The notes beneath the pieces are model-generated. The model searched no databases. It was not told the DNA's origin and worked only from the letters and a program-made list of their open reading frames with translations. This document shows positions 1-5,682 of a DNA stretch of 10,211 nt, one piece after another. A program made the translations under genes and the position numbers. The DNA lies in the NCBI GenBank assembly GCA_937973935.1, contig CALJJF010000174.1, positions 1-10,211 of the forward strand. Direction: 5' to 3'. The stretch is from MKRK01 sp001896915 (GTDB taxonomy: Bacteria; Bacillota; Clostridia; Oscillospirales; Acutalibacteraceae). How positions within the stretch are numbered: position 1 is the stretch's first letter; every line of letters begins with the position of its first letter.

Positions 1-87
1 GTAAGGCTTTCTAAAAAAGTGAAAGCCCCTTGGTATGACAGACATCCTGATAAATTAAAACAACGGAACAAGAAAGATGACAGATAG
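1..87 (+). CDS. 3' end of an unidentified upstream gene (partial)
   Basis: The first 28 codons of the window are open in frame 1 and end at TAG (85-87). The peptide is strongly polar and basic, including the stretch APWYDRHPDKLKQRNKKDDR, which looks like a charged cytoplasmic tail. I do not recognise the family. The stop lies 12 bases before the next start codon, and the AGGAG of the next gene's ribosome binding site overlaps this stop, an arrangement typical of an operon. The short length means the frame could be open by chance; its position and the abrupt stop at the next ribosome binding site are the main support. Confidence 0.5.
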   Translation, partial: VRLSKKVKAPWYDRHPDKLKQRNKKDDR

Positions 88-99
88 GAGTGATAGGGA

Positions 100-1326
100 A
101 TGTCCACACATTGCCGATGGATGGGTCTTGATTTACCCTCACCGTTTATCCTGGCCTCGCTGACATTGTTTTCACACACAGATTTACCCCGGCACATTGC
201 CTATTACTGCAAATGCGCTGAAGCCGGAGCGGGAGCCATCATATTACCATCTGTCAACCCTGAAAGATCCACTGGTTCGGGCGACAGAAACAATGTCAAG
301 GTGCGGACTATGATAATCGAAAGCGGTTTAAAAGGGCCGATGGGATTCACTGTTCAAGGTCCCACCTACCCCAATATCATATCCCTTGAATATGGCATAG
401 CCCTGGCAGCAGGCTTGGTGCAAAAGCAACCGGGTATCCCGGTCATCGCCAGCATTGCTGACATTGGCACTTCAGATCAGTTTGAGTTTGCACTCAATCA
501 ACTGCTACAAACCCCCATTGATGGAATTGAGCTGTATTTCTCCTGTCCAAACGCTTTGACCCGGTTCGGTCAATCACCGGAAGAAACGCTGTTATCAAAA
601 CTAAAAAGAGCAAGACACATTTGCGGAAACATTCCTATTTCTTTAAAGCTGTCACCGACCATTGATTATGGAGAATTGTTAAATAAAATCACGGATGAAG
701 TACAAGGTCTTACTTTATTTAATGCATACATCGGTCTGGTCCCTCCCTCCCTGGAATCCGCCGCCACATCTCCCTTTGCCGGGTACGATCGCTGGGCGCC
801 AACGGGTATTTACGGACCGCAGCAAAGACTGCTCACTTATTACCATTTATATAAATTTGTTCCGTTTGCTCAGTCAAAAGGATTGGAGATTTCCTGTGTC
901 GGAGGATTTGTCAATGACCGGCAAGCCATACAGGCACTTTTATTGGGAGCAACTACTGTGCAATTGTCCAGCGTTGTGGCGTGGCACGGAATTCAATCTT
1001 TTCAAACATTCAAGCACTCGTTGGATGCATATCTGACATCAAAGAATATCCCCTCTGTCCAGTCGTTGATTGGCATTTCACTGCCCTATATAGAGGATAG
1101 TGTTGATACAGTAATTCAAACACAACATGAGCAAGCCCGTATGCTGGTGACAGATCGCTGCAAAATGTGTAATAGATGCACTTGTATTGATAAATTATGT
1201 CTGGCAATTTCTCAGCCGGCTCCGGCATCAAAAGCCGAAATTGATTCTGACTTATGCAGCGGATGTGGTTGGTGTGTGAGTATATGTCCATTTCAATCAA
1301 TCATACAACAAGCCCATGGAAAATGA
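100..1326 (+). CDS. Dihydroorotate dehydrogenase-like flavoprotein with C-terminal ferredoxin domain
   Basis: This 408-residue protein has the architecture of PreA-type dihydropyrimidine dehydrogenase subunits: an FMN-binding TIM barrel (about 1-335) and a Cys-rich ferredoxin-like tail (about 350-400). Visible barrel features are MGLDLPSPFILAS at the N terminus, SCPN (148-151), the lysine of SLKLSP (K183) and the late-barrel VGGF (267-270). The tail has one classical 4Fe-4S motif, C386-x2-C389-x2-C392-x3-C396-P. A less regular cysteine group (C354, C357, C360, C362, C367) may hold a second cluster. Dihydropyrimidine dehydrogenases have a catalytic Cys in a loop after SCP; here that loop is about six residues shorter and has no Cys before GQ, so the substrate and even the reaction are uncertain. 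The start at ATG 100 follows AGGAG (86-90). It is probably co-transcribed with the preceding gene. Likely cytosolic. Family placement is firm; the specific function is not. Confidence 0.8.
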   Translation: MSTHCRWMGLDLPSPFILASLTLFSHTDLPRHIAYYCKCAEAGAGAIILPSVNPERSTGSGDRNNVKVRTMIIESGLKGPMGFTVQGPTYPNIISLEYGIALAAGLVQKQPGIPVIASIADIGTSDQFEFALNQLLQTPIDGIELYFSCPNALTRFGQSPEETLLSKLKRARHICGNIPISLKLSPTIDYGELLNKITDEVQGLTLFNAYIGLVPPSLESAATSPFAGYDRWAPTGIYGPQQRLLTYYHLYKFVPFAQSKGLEISCVGGFVNDRQAIQALLLGATTVQLSSVVAWHGIQSFQTFKHSLDAYLTSKNIPSVQSLIGISLPYIEDSVDTVIQTQHEQARMLVTDRCKMCNRCTCIDKLCLAISQPAPASKAEIDSDLCSGCGWCVSICPFQSIIQQAHGK

Positions 1327-1465
1327 CGGGTGTCATCGTTCATTCATTCGTCAGCCTGCTGCAAACCTAAGGAAACACAATGATGAAGGCATTTTGCTGC
1401 CATAAATAATGTTCTTATTACTACTGAGACATTCAGTAAAAGCCATACATATGAATCCCACAGTA

Positions 1466-1500
1466 AAAACGACGGAGTTTTAAAGTCCGTCGTTTTATTT
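1466..1500 (+). terminator. Intrinsic terminator after the DHOD-like gene
   Basis: A perfect 11-bp stem (1466-1476 with 1486-1496, AAAACGACGGA / TCCGTCGTTTT) encloses a 9-base loop and runs into a T-rich tract. It lies about 140 bases after the stop codon of the flavoprotein gene. The A-run on the left arm means it could also act on the opposite strand. The 1327-1465 stretch between stop and hairpin contains nothing else I can support. Confidence 0.8.
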
Positions 1501-1519
1501 GTCTCTGATATAATTCCAA

Positions 1520-1548
1520 TAGAGTTTTTATTCTAAATATGTTACAAT
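1520..1548 (+). promoter_or_regulatory. Putative promoter of mutY
   Basis: A good -10 box, TACAAT (1543-1548), has a poor -35 match, TAGAGT (1520-1525), at 17-base spacing. Transcription would start near 1555, giving a leader of about 20 nt before the GTG start. It lies between the upstream terminator and mutY, where a promoter is expected. Confidence 0.4.
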
Positions 1549-1575
1549 GATAGCACTATTTATTGAATTGGTTGA

Positions 1576-2664
1576 GTGATTGTGAAAGAAAATATTGTGT
1601 CATTAAGTTCATCCCCCGTTGCCACTCTGCTTTTGTCCTGGTACGATCAAAACCGCAGACCGCTTCCTTGGCGGGAAAATCCCGACCCTTATCACATCTG
1701 GGTGTCGGAAATCATGCTGCAGCAAACGCGAATGACGGCTGCTCTCCCTTATTTTGACCGGTTTATCAAACGCCTGCCCGATATCCGTACCCTGGCGGAG
1801 GCAGAGGAAAACGTATTATTAAAGCTTTGGGAAGGGCTGGGCTATTACAGCCGTGTCAAAAACATGCAAAAAGCCGCTCAGGTGATCGTCGCCGAACATG
1901 GCGGAAGGCTGCCCATGTCCTACGATTTGCTTGTCAAGCTGCCCGGCATTGGCGAATACACCGCCGGCGCAATCGCTTCCACCGCTTTCGGCATCCCGGT
2001 TACTGCGGTGGACGGCAACGTGCTCCGGGTTATGTCACGACTGACCGGCTCCTTTGAAGATATCACGAAATCACAGGTAAAAAAAGTGTTTCAACAGGCT
2101 GTCAAAGAGCTGCAATCCAAAGAGCGTCCCGGGGATTTTAATCAGGCAATGATGGAGTTGGGCGCTTTGGTATGCCTGCCGAATGGCGCACCGCTTTGCC
2201 GTAACTGTCCGTTGACTGCGTATTGTGTCGGGTTTCAAAAAGATATCGCAGGAGAATTGCCCGTAAAATCCTCACTGAAATCACGTACAATCGAACACAA
2301 AACAGTATTGATGATCCTCAGCAAAAATGCCGTATTGCTGCACAAGCGTCCCGATACAGGATTGCTGGCAGGTCTGTGGGAATTTCCGAATATCGATGAA
2401 ACAGCTGAGGAGCAGGATATCAAAAACAAACTGAAAGCATGGAATATCACACCGGTATCCATTCAAAAAACCCAGCCGTCCTCCCATATCTTCACCCACA
2501 AGGAGTGGCTCATGACCGGGTTTTTGGTTTATGCCGAACAAGCAGTGCCCATCGCAAACCATGTCTGGGTTGAATCGGAAGAATTGACCAGAGATTACGC
2601 ATTGCGCGGCGCCTTTCGCTACTTTACCCAAACCGTAAAAAAAAACATGCCATCTCAGGAATAA
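1576..2664 (+). CDS. mutY: A/G-specific adenine DNA glycosylase MutY
   Basis: MutY removes adenine mispaired with 8-oxoguanine in base excision repair. All hallmarks are present in 362 residues, a usual length. They are the catalytic Glu of SEIMLQQT (E45), a helix-hairpin-helix around KLPGIGEYTAGA (121-132, with the mechanistically used Y128), and the catalytic Asp of AVDGN (D146). The 4Fe-4S cysteines are C200, C208, C211 and C217. Their first spacing is C-x7-C instead of the C-x6-C of E. coli. The C-terminal Nudix-like 8-oxoG recognition domain (about 236-355) has HIFTHKEW, so the usual Phe-Ser-His recognition triad reads Phe-Thr-His (306-308). No ATG precedes the conserved region. GTG 1576 was chosen, but GTG 1582 in the same frame is equally possible because only a weak ribosome binding site (GGTTGAG) is visible. 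It appears to be a single-gene unit. Confidence 0.95.
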   Translation: MIVKENIVSLSSSPVATLLLSWYDQNRRPLPWRENPDPYHIWVSEIMLQQTRMTAALPYFDRFIKRLPDIRTLAEAEENVLLKLWEGLGYYSRVKNMQKAAQVIVAEHGGRLPMSYDLLVKLPGIGEYTAGAIASTAFGIPVTAVDGNVLRVMSRLTGSFEDITKSQVKKVFQQAVKELQSKERPGDFNQAMMELGALVCLPNGAPLCRNCPLTAYCVGFQKDIAGELPVKSSLKSRTIEHKTVLMILSKNAVLLHKRPDTGLLAGLWEFPNIDETAEEQDIKNKLKAWNITPVSIQKTQPSSHIFTHKEWLMTGFLVYAEQAVPIANHVWVESEELTRDYALRGAFRYFTQTVKKNMPSQE

Positions 2665-2729
2665 ACCCCTCCGAAACACGCTCAAATTGTTGCGTATTAT
2701 ACGGTTCTATTTATGCTATATGTATATAT

Positions 2730-2782
2730 AAGTTGAAAAAACAGAGGGCATTGTTAAAATAATTTACAAATATTTTCAACTT
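2730..2782. repeat. 10-bp perfect inverted repeat flanking the GlnR-like box
   Basis: AAGTTGAAAA (2730-2739) and its exact complement TTTTCAACTT (2773-2782) are separated by 33 bases that contain the GlnR/TnrA-like palindrome. As RNA this could fold into a long AT-rich stem; as DNA it could place two protein half-sites around the central box. The sequence AAGTTGAAA followed by ACAG recurs at the predicted start of the second amt transcript (about 5392). Confidence 0.5.
2752..2768. promoter_or_regulatory. GlnR/TnrA-type nitrogen operator
   Basis: TGTTAAAATAATTTACA matches the Bacillus GlnR/TnrA consensus TGTNA-N7-TNACA at every fixed position. It is centred at 2760, about 70 bases before the predicted glnK transcript start. 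It also overlaps an alternative weak promoter (TTGAAA 2733-2738, TAAAAT 2755-2760). In Bacillus, such boxes control ammonium transporter genes according to glutamine availability. No GlnR gene is in the window, and AT-rich DNA raises the chance of a random match, but the location before glnK-amt is what the consensus predicts. Confidence 0.55.
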
Positions 2783-2794
2783 GCAAAAAAGCAC

Positions 2795-2823
2795 TTGAAA
2801 TGCGTTTTCAATGGTGCTATAGT
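2795..2823 (+). promoter_or_regulatory. Promoter of the glnK-amt operon
   Basis: TTGAAA (2795-2800), a 17-base spacer and TATAGT (2818-2823) form a strong sigma-A type promoter with a start near 2830. The -35 box is the left half of an inverted repeat, TTGAAA-N5-TTTCAA (2795-2811), which could be a second operator. The resulting leader to the glnK ATG is about 115 nt. Confidence 0.65.
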
Positions 2824-2837
2824 TAGTGCCAGAGCAA

Positions 2838-2880
2838 GGGGGCTGATTCCTAATGAATGGAATCAGCCCCCGATACTTTT
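2838..2880 (+). terminator. Terminator-like hairpin in the glnK leader
   Basis: A perfect 13-bp GC-rich stem (2838-2850 with 2859-2871, GGGGGCTGATTCC / GGAATCAGCCCCC) with an 8-base loop is followed by GATAC and six T. It lies just after the predicted start of the glnK transcript, not directly after the mutY stop. It could therefore be an attenuator of the operon, or it could stop read-through from mutY. Confidence 0.7.
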
Positions 2881-2889
2881 TTAGGCAAC

Positions 2890-2919
2890 GGTGCTTAATT
2901 TCGAAAGAAATTACGCACC
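2890..2919 (+). promoter_or_regulatory. GAAA-capped hairpin next to the glnK ribosome binding site
   Basis: GGTGC-T-TAATTTC, loop GAAA, then GAAATTA-C-GCACC gives a 12-bp stem with one U/C mismatch and a GNRA tetraloop. It ends 11 bases before the AGGGAG ribosome binding site (2931-2936). It may stabilise the leader mRNA or present the ribosome binding site. Confidence 0.5.
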
Positions 2920-2944
2920 TATTTTATTTAAGGGAGATGGGTAT

Positions 2945-3283
2945 ATGAAAAAAATCGAGATGTTCATCAGACCGGAAAAATTGGAAGACGTTAAACGGAT
3001 CCTTAACGCCGAAAAAGTACATGGTATGACTGTTTCCAATGTTTCCGGATGCGGCAACCAAAAAGGTTTGGTAGAAACCTACAGAGGAATTGAATTCAGT
3101 TTAAATCTGCTGCCTAAGATTAAAATTGAATCGATTGTCCACGATGAAATCGTAGACAGCCTCATTGACAAAATCACCGCTGCCATTCAAACCGGTAAGA
3201 TCGGTGACGGTAAAATCTTTGTTTACAATGTGGAAAAAGCAATCAGAATCAGAACGAACGAAAAGGGTGAAGCTGCAATATGA
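2945..3283 (+). CDS. glnK: PII nitrogen regulatory protein GlnK
   Basis: PII proteins are cytosolic trimers that sense ATP/ADP and 2-oxoglutarate and block the paired Amt channel by inserting their T-loop into the pore. The 112-residue length from ATG 2945 is exactly that of E. coli GlnB. This start has AGGGAG 8 bases upstream; an in-frame GTG at 2891 has no such support and would add 18 unrelated residues. Visible motifs are GMTV (27-30), GCGNQKG (35-41) leading into the T-loop, YRG (46-48) with R47 that plugs Amt pores, LPK (56-58), TGKIGDGKIFV (83-93) and RIRT (101-104) for nucleotide binding. Position 51, the uridylylated Tyr in proteobacteria, is Phe, so control by uridylylation at that site is excluded. 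Its TGA overlaps the next ATG (ATGA), implying translational coupling. It heads the operon with an Amt gene, the classical glnK-amt pairing. Confidence 0.95.
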   Translation: MKKIEMFIRPEKLEDVKRILNAEKVHGMTVSNVSGCGNQKGLVETYRGIEFSLNLLPKIKIESIVHDEIVDSLIDKITAAIQTGKIGDGKIFVYNVEKAIRIRTNEKGEAAI

Positions 3284-3585
3284 CGACAATCAAAACAGAA
3301 TACAAACCCGAACTAAACAAACGGCTGTCTATTTACGCACTGCGCGGTCTCGCACTGTTGCTGATTGCCTCCGGCACTGTTTTCAGCATTTACAGCATTG
3401 TACAAAATGTTACCATCCCGGTATTCGGCGTTGCTACCTCCGGAGCGGTATTCGGTGCTTTGGTCGTCTATTTGGGCATCCGCAACTTTCTGTCGGTGGG
3501 AAAATTAAAAACAGAGGTATACAAACCCAATGCACAATTCTCTTTTGATAATTTCAAAAAGAGAAAGGTGAAAAAGGTTAAATAA
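3280..3585 (+). CDS. Small two-helix membrane protein of unknown function
   Basis: This 101-residue protein lies between glnK and amt. I do not recognise the family. It has a polar N terminus (1-18), two hydrophobic segments suited to span the membrane (about 19-41 and 45-68) joined by a very short turn, and a C-terminal tail of about 33 residues ending in the very basic KKRKVKKVK. The positive charges predict both termini inside the cell. There are no cysteines or evident catalytic residues. Its ATG overlaps the glnK stop by 4 bases, and amt starts 23 bases after its stop, so all three should be translated from one mRNA. The basic tail could meet GlnK, the cytosolic face of the Amt trimer or anionic lipids; this is inference from position only. 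Codon use and the coupled start argue that it is a real gene. Confidence 0.85.
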   Translation: MTTIKTEYKPELNKRLSIYALRGLALLLIASGTVFSIYSIVQNVTIPVFGVATSGAVFGALVVYLGIRNFLSVGKLKTEVYKPNAQFSFDNFKKRKVKKVK

Positions 3586-3608
3586 CATTTGAAATTGGGG
3601 GATTCATT

Positions 3609-5114
3609 ATGAAAAGATCGCATAAAATTCTAAGCATTCTTTTTTTGATAACAATTTTTGCGGCAATCTTTACGATTTCCGCATCCGCAACCGGTGCTGA
3701 TTCCAGCGGTGCGTCCTATGCAGCCTCTGCCGTAACCGGCAATGAAACGCTGCAGGAGGTTGCCGAAGGCGTACAAAAAGCACAGTTCAGTGCAAACTTT
3801 GTATGGGTTATGATTACCGGTTTTATGGTGTTCTTCTTTCAATGCGGCTTTGCCATGGTCGAAACGGGCTTTACCCGCGGGAAGAATGCTGCTCATACCA
3901 TTACAATGAACTTCATGGTATTCCTGGTGGGAGCCATCGGTTACTTCCTGGTGGGTTTTGCACTGCAATACGGCGGCGTCGGCGGTGTCGGCGGACTGGG
4001 GACAGGCGGCGGTACGCTTGACCAAATGGTTTCGATTGACGGTTTTGGCGGTTTGTTCGGCACAAAAGGCTTTATGCTCAGCGGTACATACGATGCCGGT
4101 ATCTATGCATTCTTCTTTTTCCAAATGGTATTCATGGATACTACTGTCACAATTCCCACAGGCTCTATGGCAGAACGTGTGAAATATTCCGCCTATGTTA
4201 TCATAGCCTTCTTTATTTCTATGATCGCATATCCGATCTTTGGCAACTGGGTATGGGGCGGCGGCTGGCTTTCTACACTTGGCAAAAACTTTGGCATTGG
4301 TCACGGTGTTGTTGACTTTGCAGGTTCCGCAGTTGTCCACTCCATGGGCGGCATGATGGCTCTGTCCGGTGCAATCGTGATTGGACCGAGACTTGGCAAG
4401 TATGATAAGGACGGCAAAGCCCGTGCTTTCCCCGGCCATCACATCCCGATGGCAATCATCGGAACCATCATTCTCTTCTTCTGCTGGTTCTCCTTCAATG
4501 CCGGTTCCACATTAAACGCCGGTGATTTCAGATTGGCAATTGTGGCAACCAACACAATGATTGCCGGTGCAATCGGCGGTCTTGTCGCCATGTTCTATAT
4601 GTGGATCCGGTTTGGTAAGCCCGACCCTTCCATGACAGCCAACGGCTCATTGGCAGGTCTTGTTGCCATCACGGCTCCCTGTGCATTTGTAAACGGTATT
4701 TCTGCATTTATCATCGGTGCAATTGCCGGTCTCTTGGTTTGTATCTCTGTTGCCTTCTTTGACAACAAGCTGAAAATTGATGATCCTGTCGGTGCTATCT
4801 CGGTACACTGTGTCAACGGTGTTTGGGGTGTGCTGGCGTTAGGATTATTCGCAGACGGCTCATATGGCGATGGGATCAACGGCGTTGCCGGCGGCGTAAA
4901 AGGGTTGTTCTTCGGCGATGCGTCCCAGCTTTTGGCACAATTGATTTGTGTTGGTGTTCTGATCGTTTGGGGCTTTGGTGTATCCTTCCTCTTCTTCAAA
5001 TTCCTCGACAAGGTCTGGGGTCTGCGTGTCAAACCGGAAGTTGAGCTGGAAGGTCTCGACCGTGACGAAATGGGTGCATACGGCTATCCGGATTTCCAGA
5101 TGATCAAAGACTGA
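3609..5114 (+). CDS. amt: Ammonium transporter, Amt family (with signal peptide)
   Basis: Amt proteins are trimeric inner-membrane channels for ammonium uptake. The 501 residues start with a cleavable signal peptide (about 1-28, hydrophobic core then ASASA), as in E. coli AmtB, followed by about 11 membrane helices. Visible family features are GFAMVETGFTR (80-90), GSMAERVKYSAY (185-196), WVWGGGW (214-220), DFAG (236-239), the twin pore histidines H244 and H400, the FNAGS segment (296-300) and DDPVGAISVH (391-400). The cytoplasmic C-terminal motif GLRVKPEVELEGLD (471-484) couples the trimer subunits. The protein is longer than AmtB (about 430), partly from the N-terminal region (29-60) and a Gly-rich loop (122-136). 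The start ATG 3609 has a TTGGGGGAT ribosome binding site. GlnK from the same operon is the expected partner. All key pore residues are present, so it should be functional. Confidence 0.95.
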   Translation: MKRSHKILSILFLITIFAAIFTISASATGADSSGASYAASAVTGNETLQEVAEGVQKAQFSANFVWVMITGFMVFFFQCGFAMVETGFTRGKNAAHTITMNFMVFLVGAIGYFLVGFALQYGGVGGVGGLGTGGGTLDQMVSIDGFGGLFGTKGFMLSGTYDAGIYAFFFFQMVFMDTTVTIPTGSMAERVKYSAYVIIAFFISMIAYPIFGNWVWGGGWLSTLGKNFGIGHGVVDFAGSAVVHSMGGMMALSGAIVIGPRLGKYDKDGKARAFPGHHIPMAIIGTIILFFCWFSFNAGSTLNAGDFRLAIVATNTMIAGAIGGLVAMFYMWIRFGKPDPSMTANGSLAGLVAITAPCAFVNGISAFIIGAIAGLLVCISVAFFDNKLKIDDPVGAISVHCVNGVWGVLALGLFADGSYGDGINGVAGGVKGLFFGDASQLLAQLICVGVLIVWGFGVSFLFFKFLDKVWGLRVKPEVELEGLDRDEMGAYGYPDFQMIKD

Positions 5115-5123
5115 TTTTTGCTT

Positions 5124-5223
5124 ATAATTATCCACCTACCCCACCCCTCTTTATAAGAAACTCCTCCAAGCCTTTCCTTAAGGATCGGAAAGCAGGCGGG
5201 TAATTATGATATGTGGTCCACAC
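5124..5223 (+). ncRNA. Structured 3' element, copy A (behind first amt)
   Basis: This is copy A of an element repeated behind the second amt gene. A closing stem pairs 5124-5133 (ATAATTATCC) with 5198-5207 (GGGTAATTAT, one U-G pair). Inside lies a 25-base core (5154-5178) identical in both copies, which includes AAGAAACTCCTCCAAGCCTT. It leads into a small hairpin, CCTT-TCCTT-AAGG. After the stem comes the palindrome GTGGTCCAC (5213-5221) and then the terminator. It is probably part of the amt mRNA 3' end, or a separate small RNA; no promoter is evident directly before it. Confidence 0.55.
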
Positions 5224-5263
5224 AATAAAACCGCACATGCAGTGTTGCATGTGCGGTTTTATT
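5224..5263 (+). terminator. Intrinsic terminator of the glnK-amt operon
   Basis: An 18-bp perfect stem (5224-5241 with 5246-5263, core AAAACCGCACATGCA) has a GTGT loop. The right arm ends GGTTTTATT and is followed by ATCGTTTT. A-runs on the left arm make it potentially bidirectional. Between this hairpin and the promoter at 5357 the DNA is AT-rich with no gene. Confidence 0.85.
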
Positions 5264-5356
5264 ATCGTTTTGATGTATAATATGCTGTATTTATTATTAT
5301 TTTTTTATTGAATCCCACAAAAAAATATACCAATTTGTATTATTTTAAAAAAGCTA

Positions 5357-5385
5357 TTGACAAAATTAAATCCTCTATGTATTAT
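5357..5385 (+). promoter_or_regulatory. Promoter of the amt-PII fusion gene
   Basis: TTGACA (5357-5362), a 17-base spacer and TATTAT (5380-5385) make a near-consensus promoter, with a start near 5392 in TAAGTTGAAACAGG. I found no TGTNA-N7-TNACA box near it, unlike the glnK operon, so its control probably lies in the long leader. Confidence 0.7.
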
Positions 5386-5432
5386 ATAAGTAAGTTGAAA
5401 CAGGAAGACTTGATTTTTACGAAGGCACGATG

Positions 5433-5473
5433 GTGTGTATTTTGAACAGTGGTTCAAAATATGCGCTTTTTTT
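5433..5473 (+). terminator. First leader terminator
   Basis: GTGTGTATTTTGAAC (5433-5447) pairs with GTTCAAAATATGCGC (5452-5466) over 15 bp with three G-U pairs, has a 4-base loop and is followed by seven T. It lies only about 40 nt after the predicted transcript start, well before the coding sequence. Confidence 0.75.
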
Positions 5474-5528
5474 GTTTCGTAAGACACAAGCTTCAAAGTT
5501 AGGTTTATATGCCTGAAGGTACAAGGGT

Positions 5529-5563
5529 GTGCATCAGCGGATTTTTCCGTGATGCACTTTTTT
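5529..5563 (+). terminator. Second leader terminator
   Basis: GTGCATCA (5529-5536) pairs with TGATGCAC (5550-5557), extended by CGG/CCG after a single bulged G, with a loop of ATTTTT and six T following. It still lies about 120 nt before the amt-PII start codon. Confidence 0.8.
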
Positions 5564-5682
5564 ACTTTTTAGGGGAGCAGGGATATAAATTGACTGTTGG
5601 GGTAATTCGTATTCAACACAATGATGTGTACGGGGGATGATTGTCCTGTGTATGCATCTATTTTATTTAAGGAGGAAATAAA

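Larger units (their letters stand above)
5392..5682 (+). promoter_or_regulatory. Long 5' leader with tandem attenuators before amt-PII
   Basis: About 290 nt separate the predicted transcript start from the ATG, with no plausible gene inside. Two intrinsic terminators (5433-5473 and 5529-5563) stand in series. Each is preceded by a variant of one 20-base motif: 5421-5440 GAAGGCACGATGGTGTGTAT and 5515-5534 GAAGGTACAAGGGTGTGCAT, 16 of 20 identical. The motif's 3' part forms the left arm of its terminator. Before the second terminator an alternative fold exists: CACA 5485-5488 with TGTG 5528-5531, CTTC 5491-5494 with GAAG 5515-5518, and AGGT/GCCT around a 6-base loop. That fold would break the terminator stem. 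The layout is that of a conditional attenuator or tandem riboswitch; I cannot assign it to a known class. Confidence 0.55.

Noticed and set aside
1381..1410. Nine-codon mini-ORF (MMKAFCCHK) after an AAGGAAA sequence.
   Set aside because: Too short and isolated to support; no attenuator hairpin is coupled to it.
2891..2945. Longer glnK start at GTG 2891 giving 130 residues.
   Set aside because: The added residues fall on the leader hairpin and have no PII homology. ATG 2945 has an AGGGAG site at good spacing and yields the standard 112-residue protein.
3630..4442. Long minus-strand open frame (270 codons) opposite the first amt.
   Set aside because: It is antisense to a clearly coding Amt gene, is rich in His/Cys with no recognisable domain and has no ribosome binding site. 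It is a codon-bias shadow.
5205..5263. Possible T-box leader because of GTGGTCCAC and ACCGC near a terminator.
   Set aside because: No stem I, specifier loop or true T-box sequence (GGGTGGNACCGCG) is present, and the element follows amt genes instead of preceding amino acid or tRNA synthetase genes.
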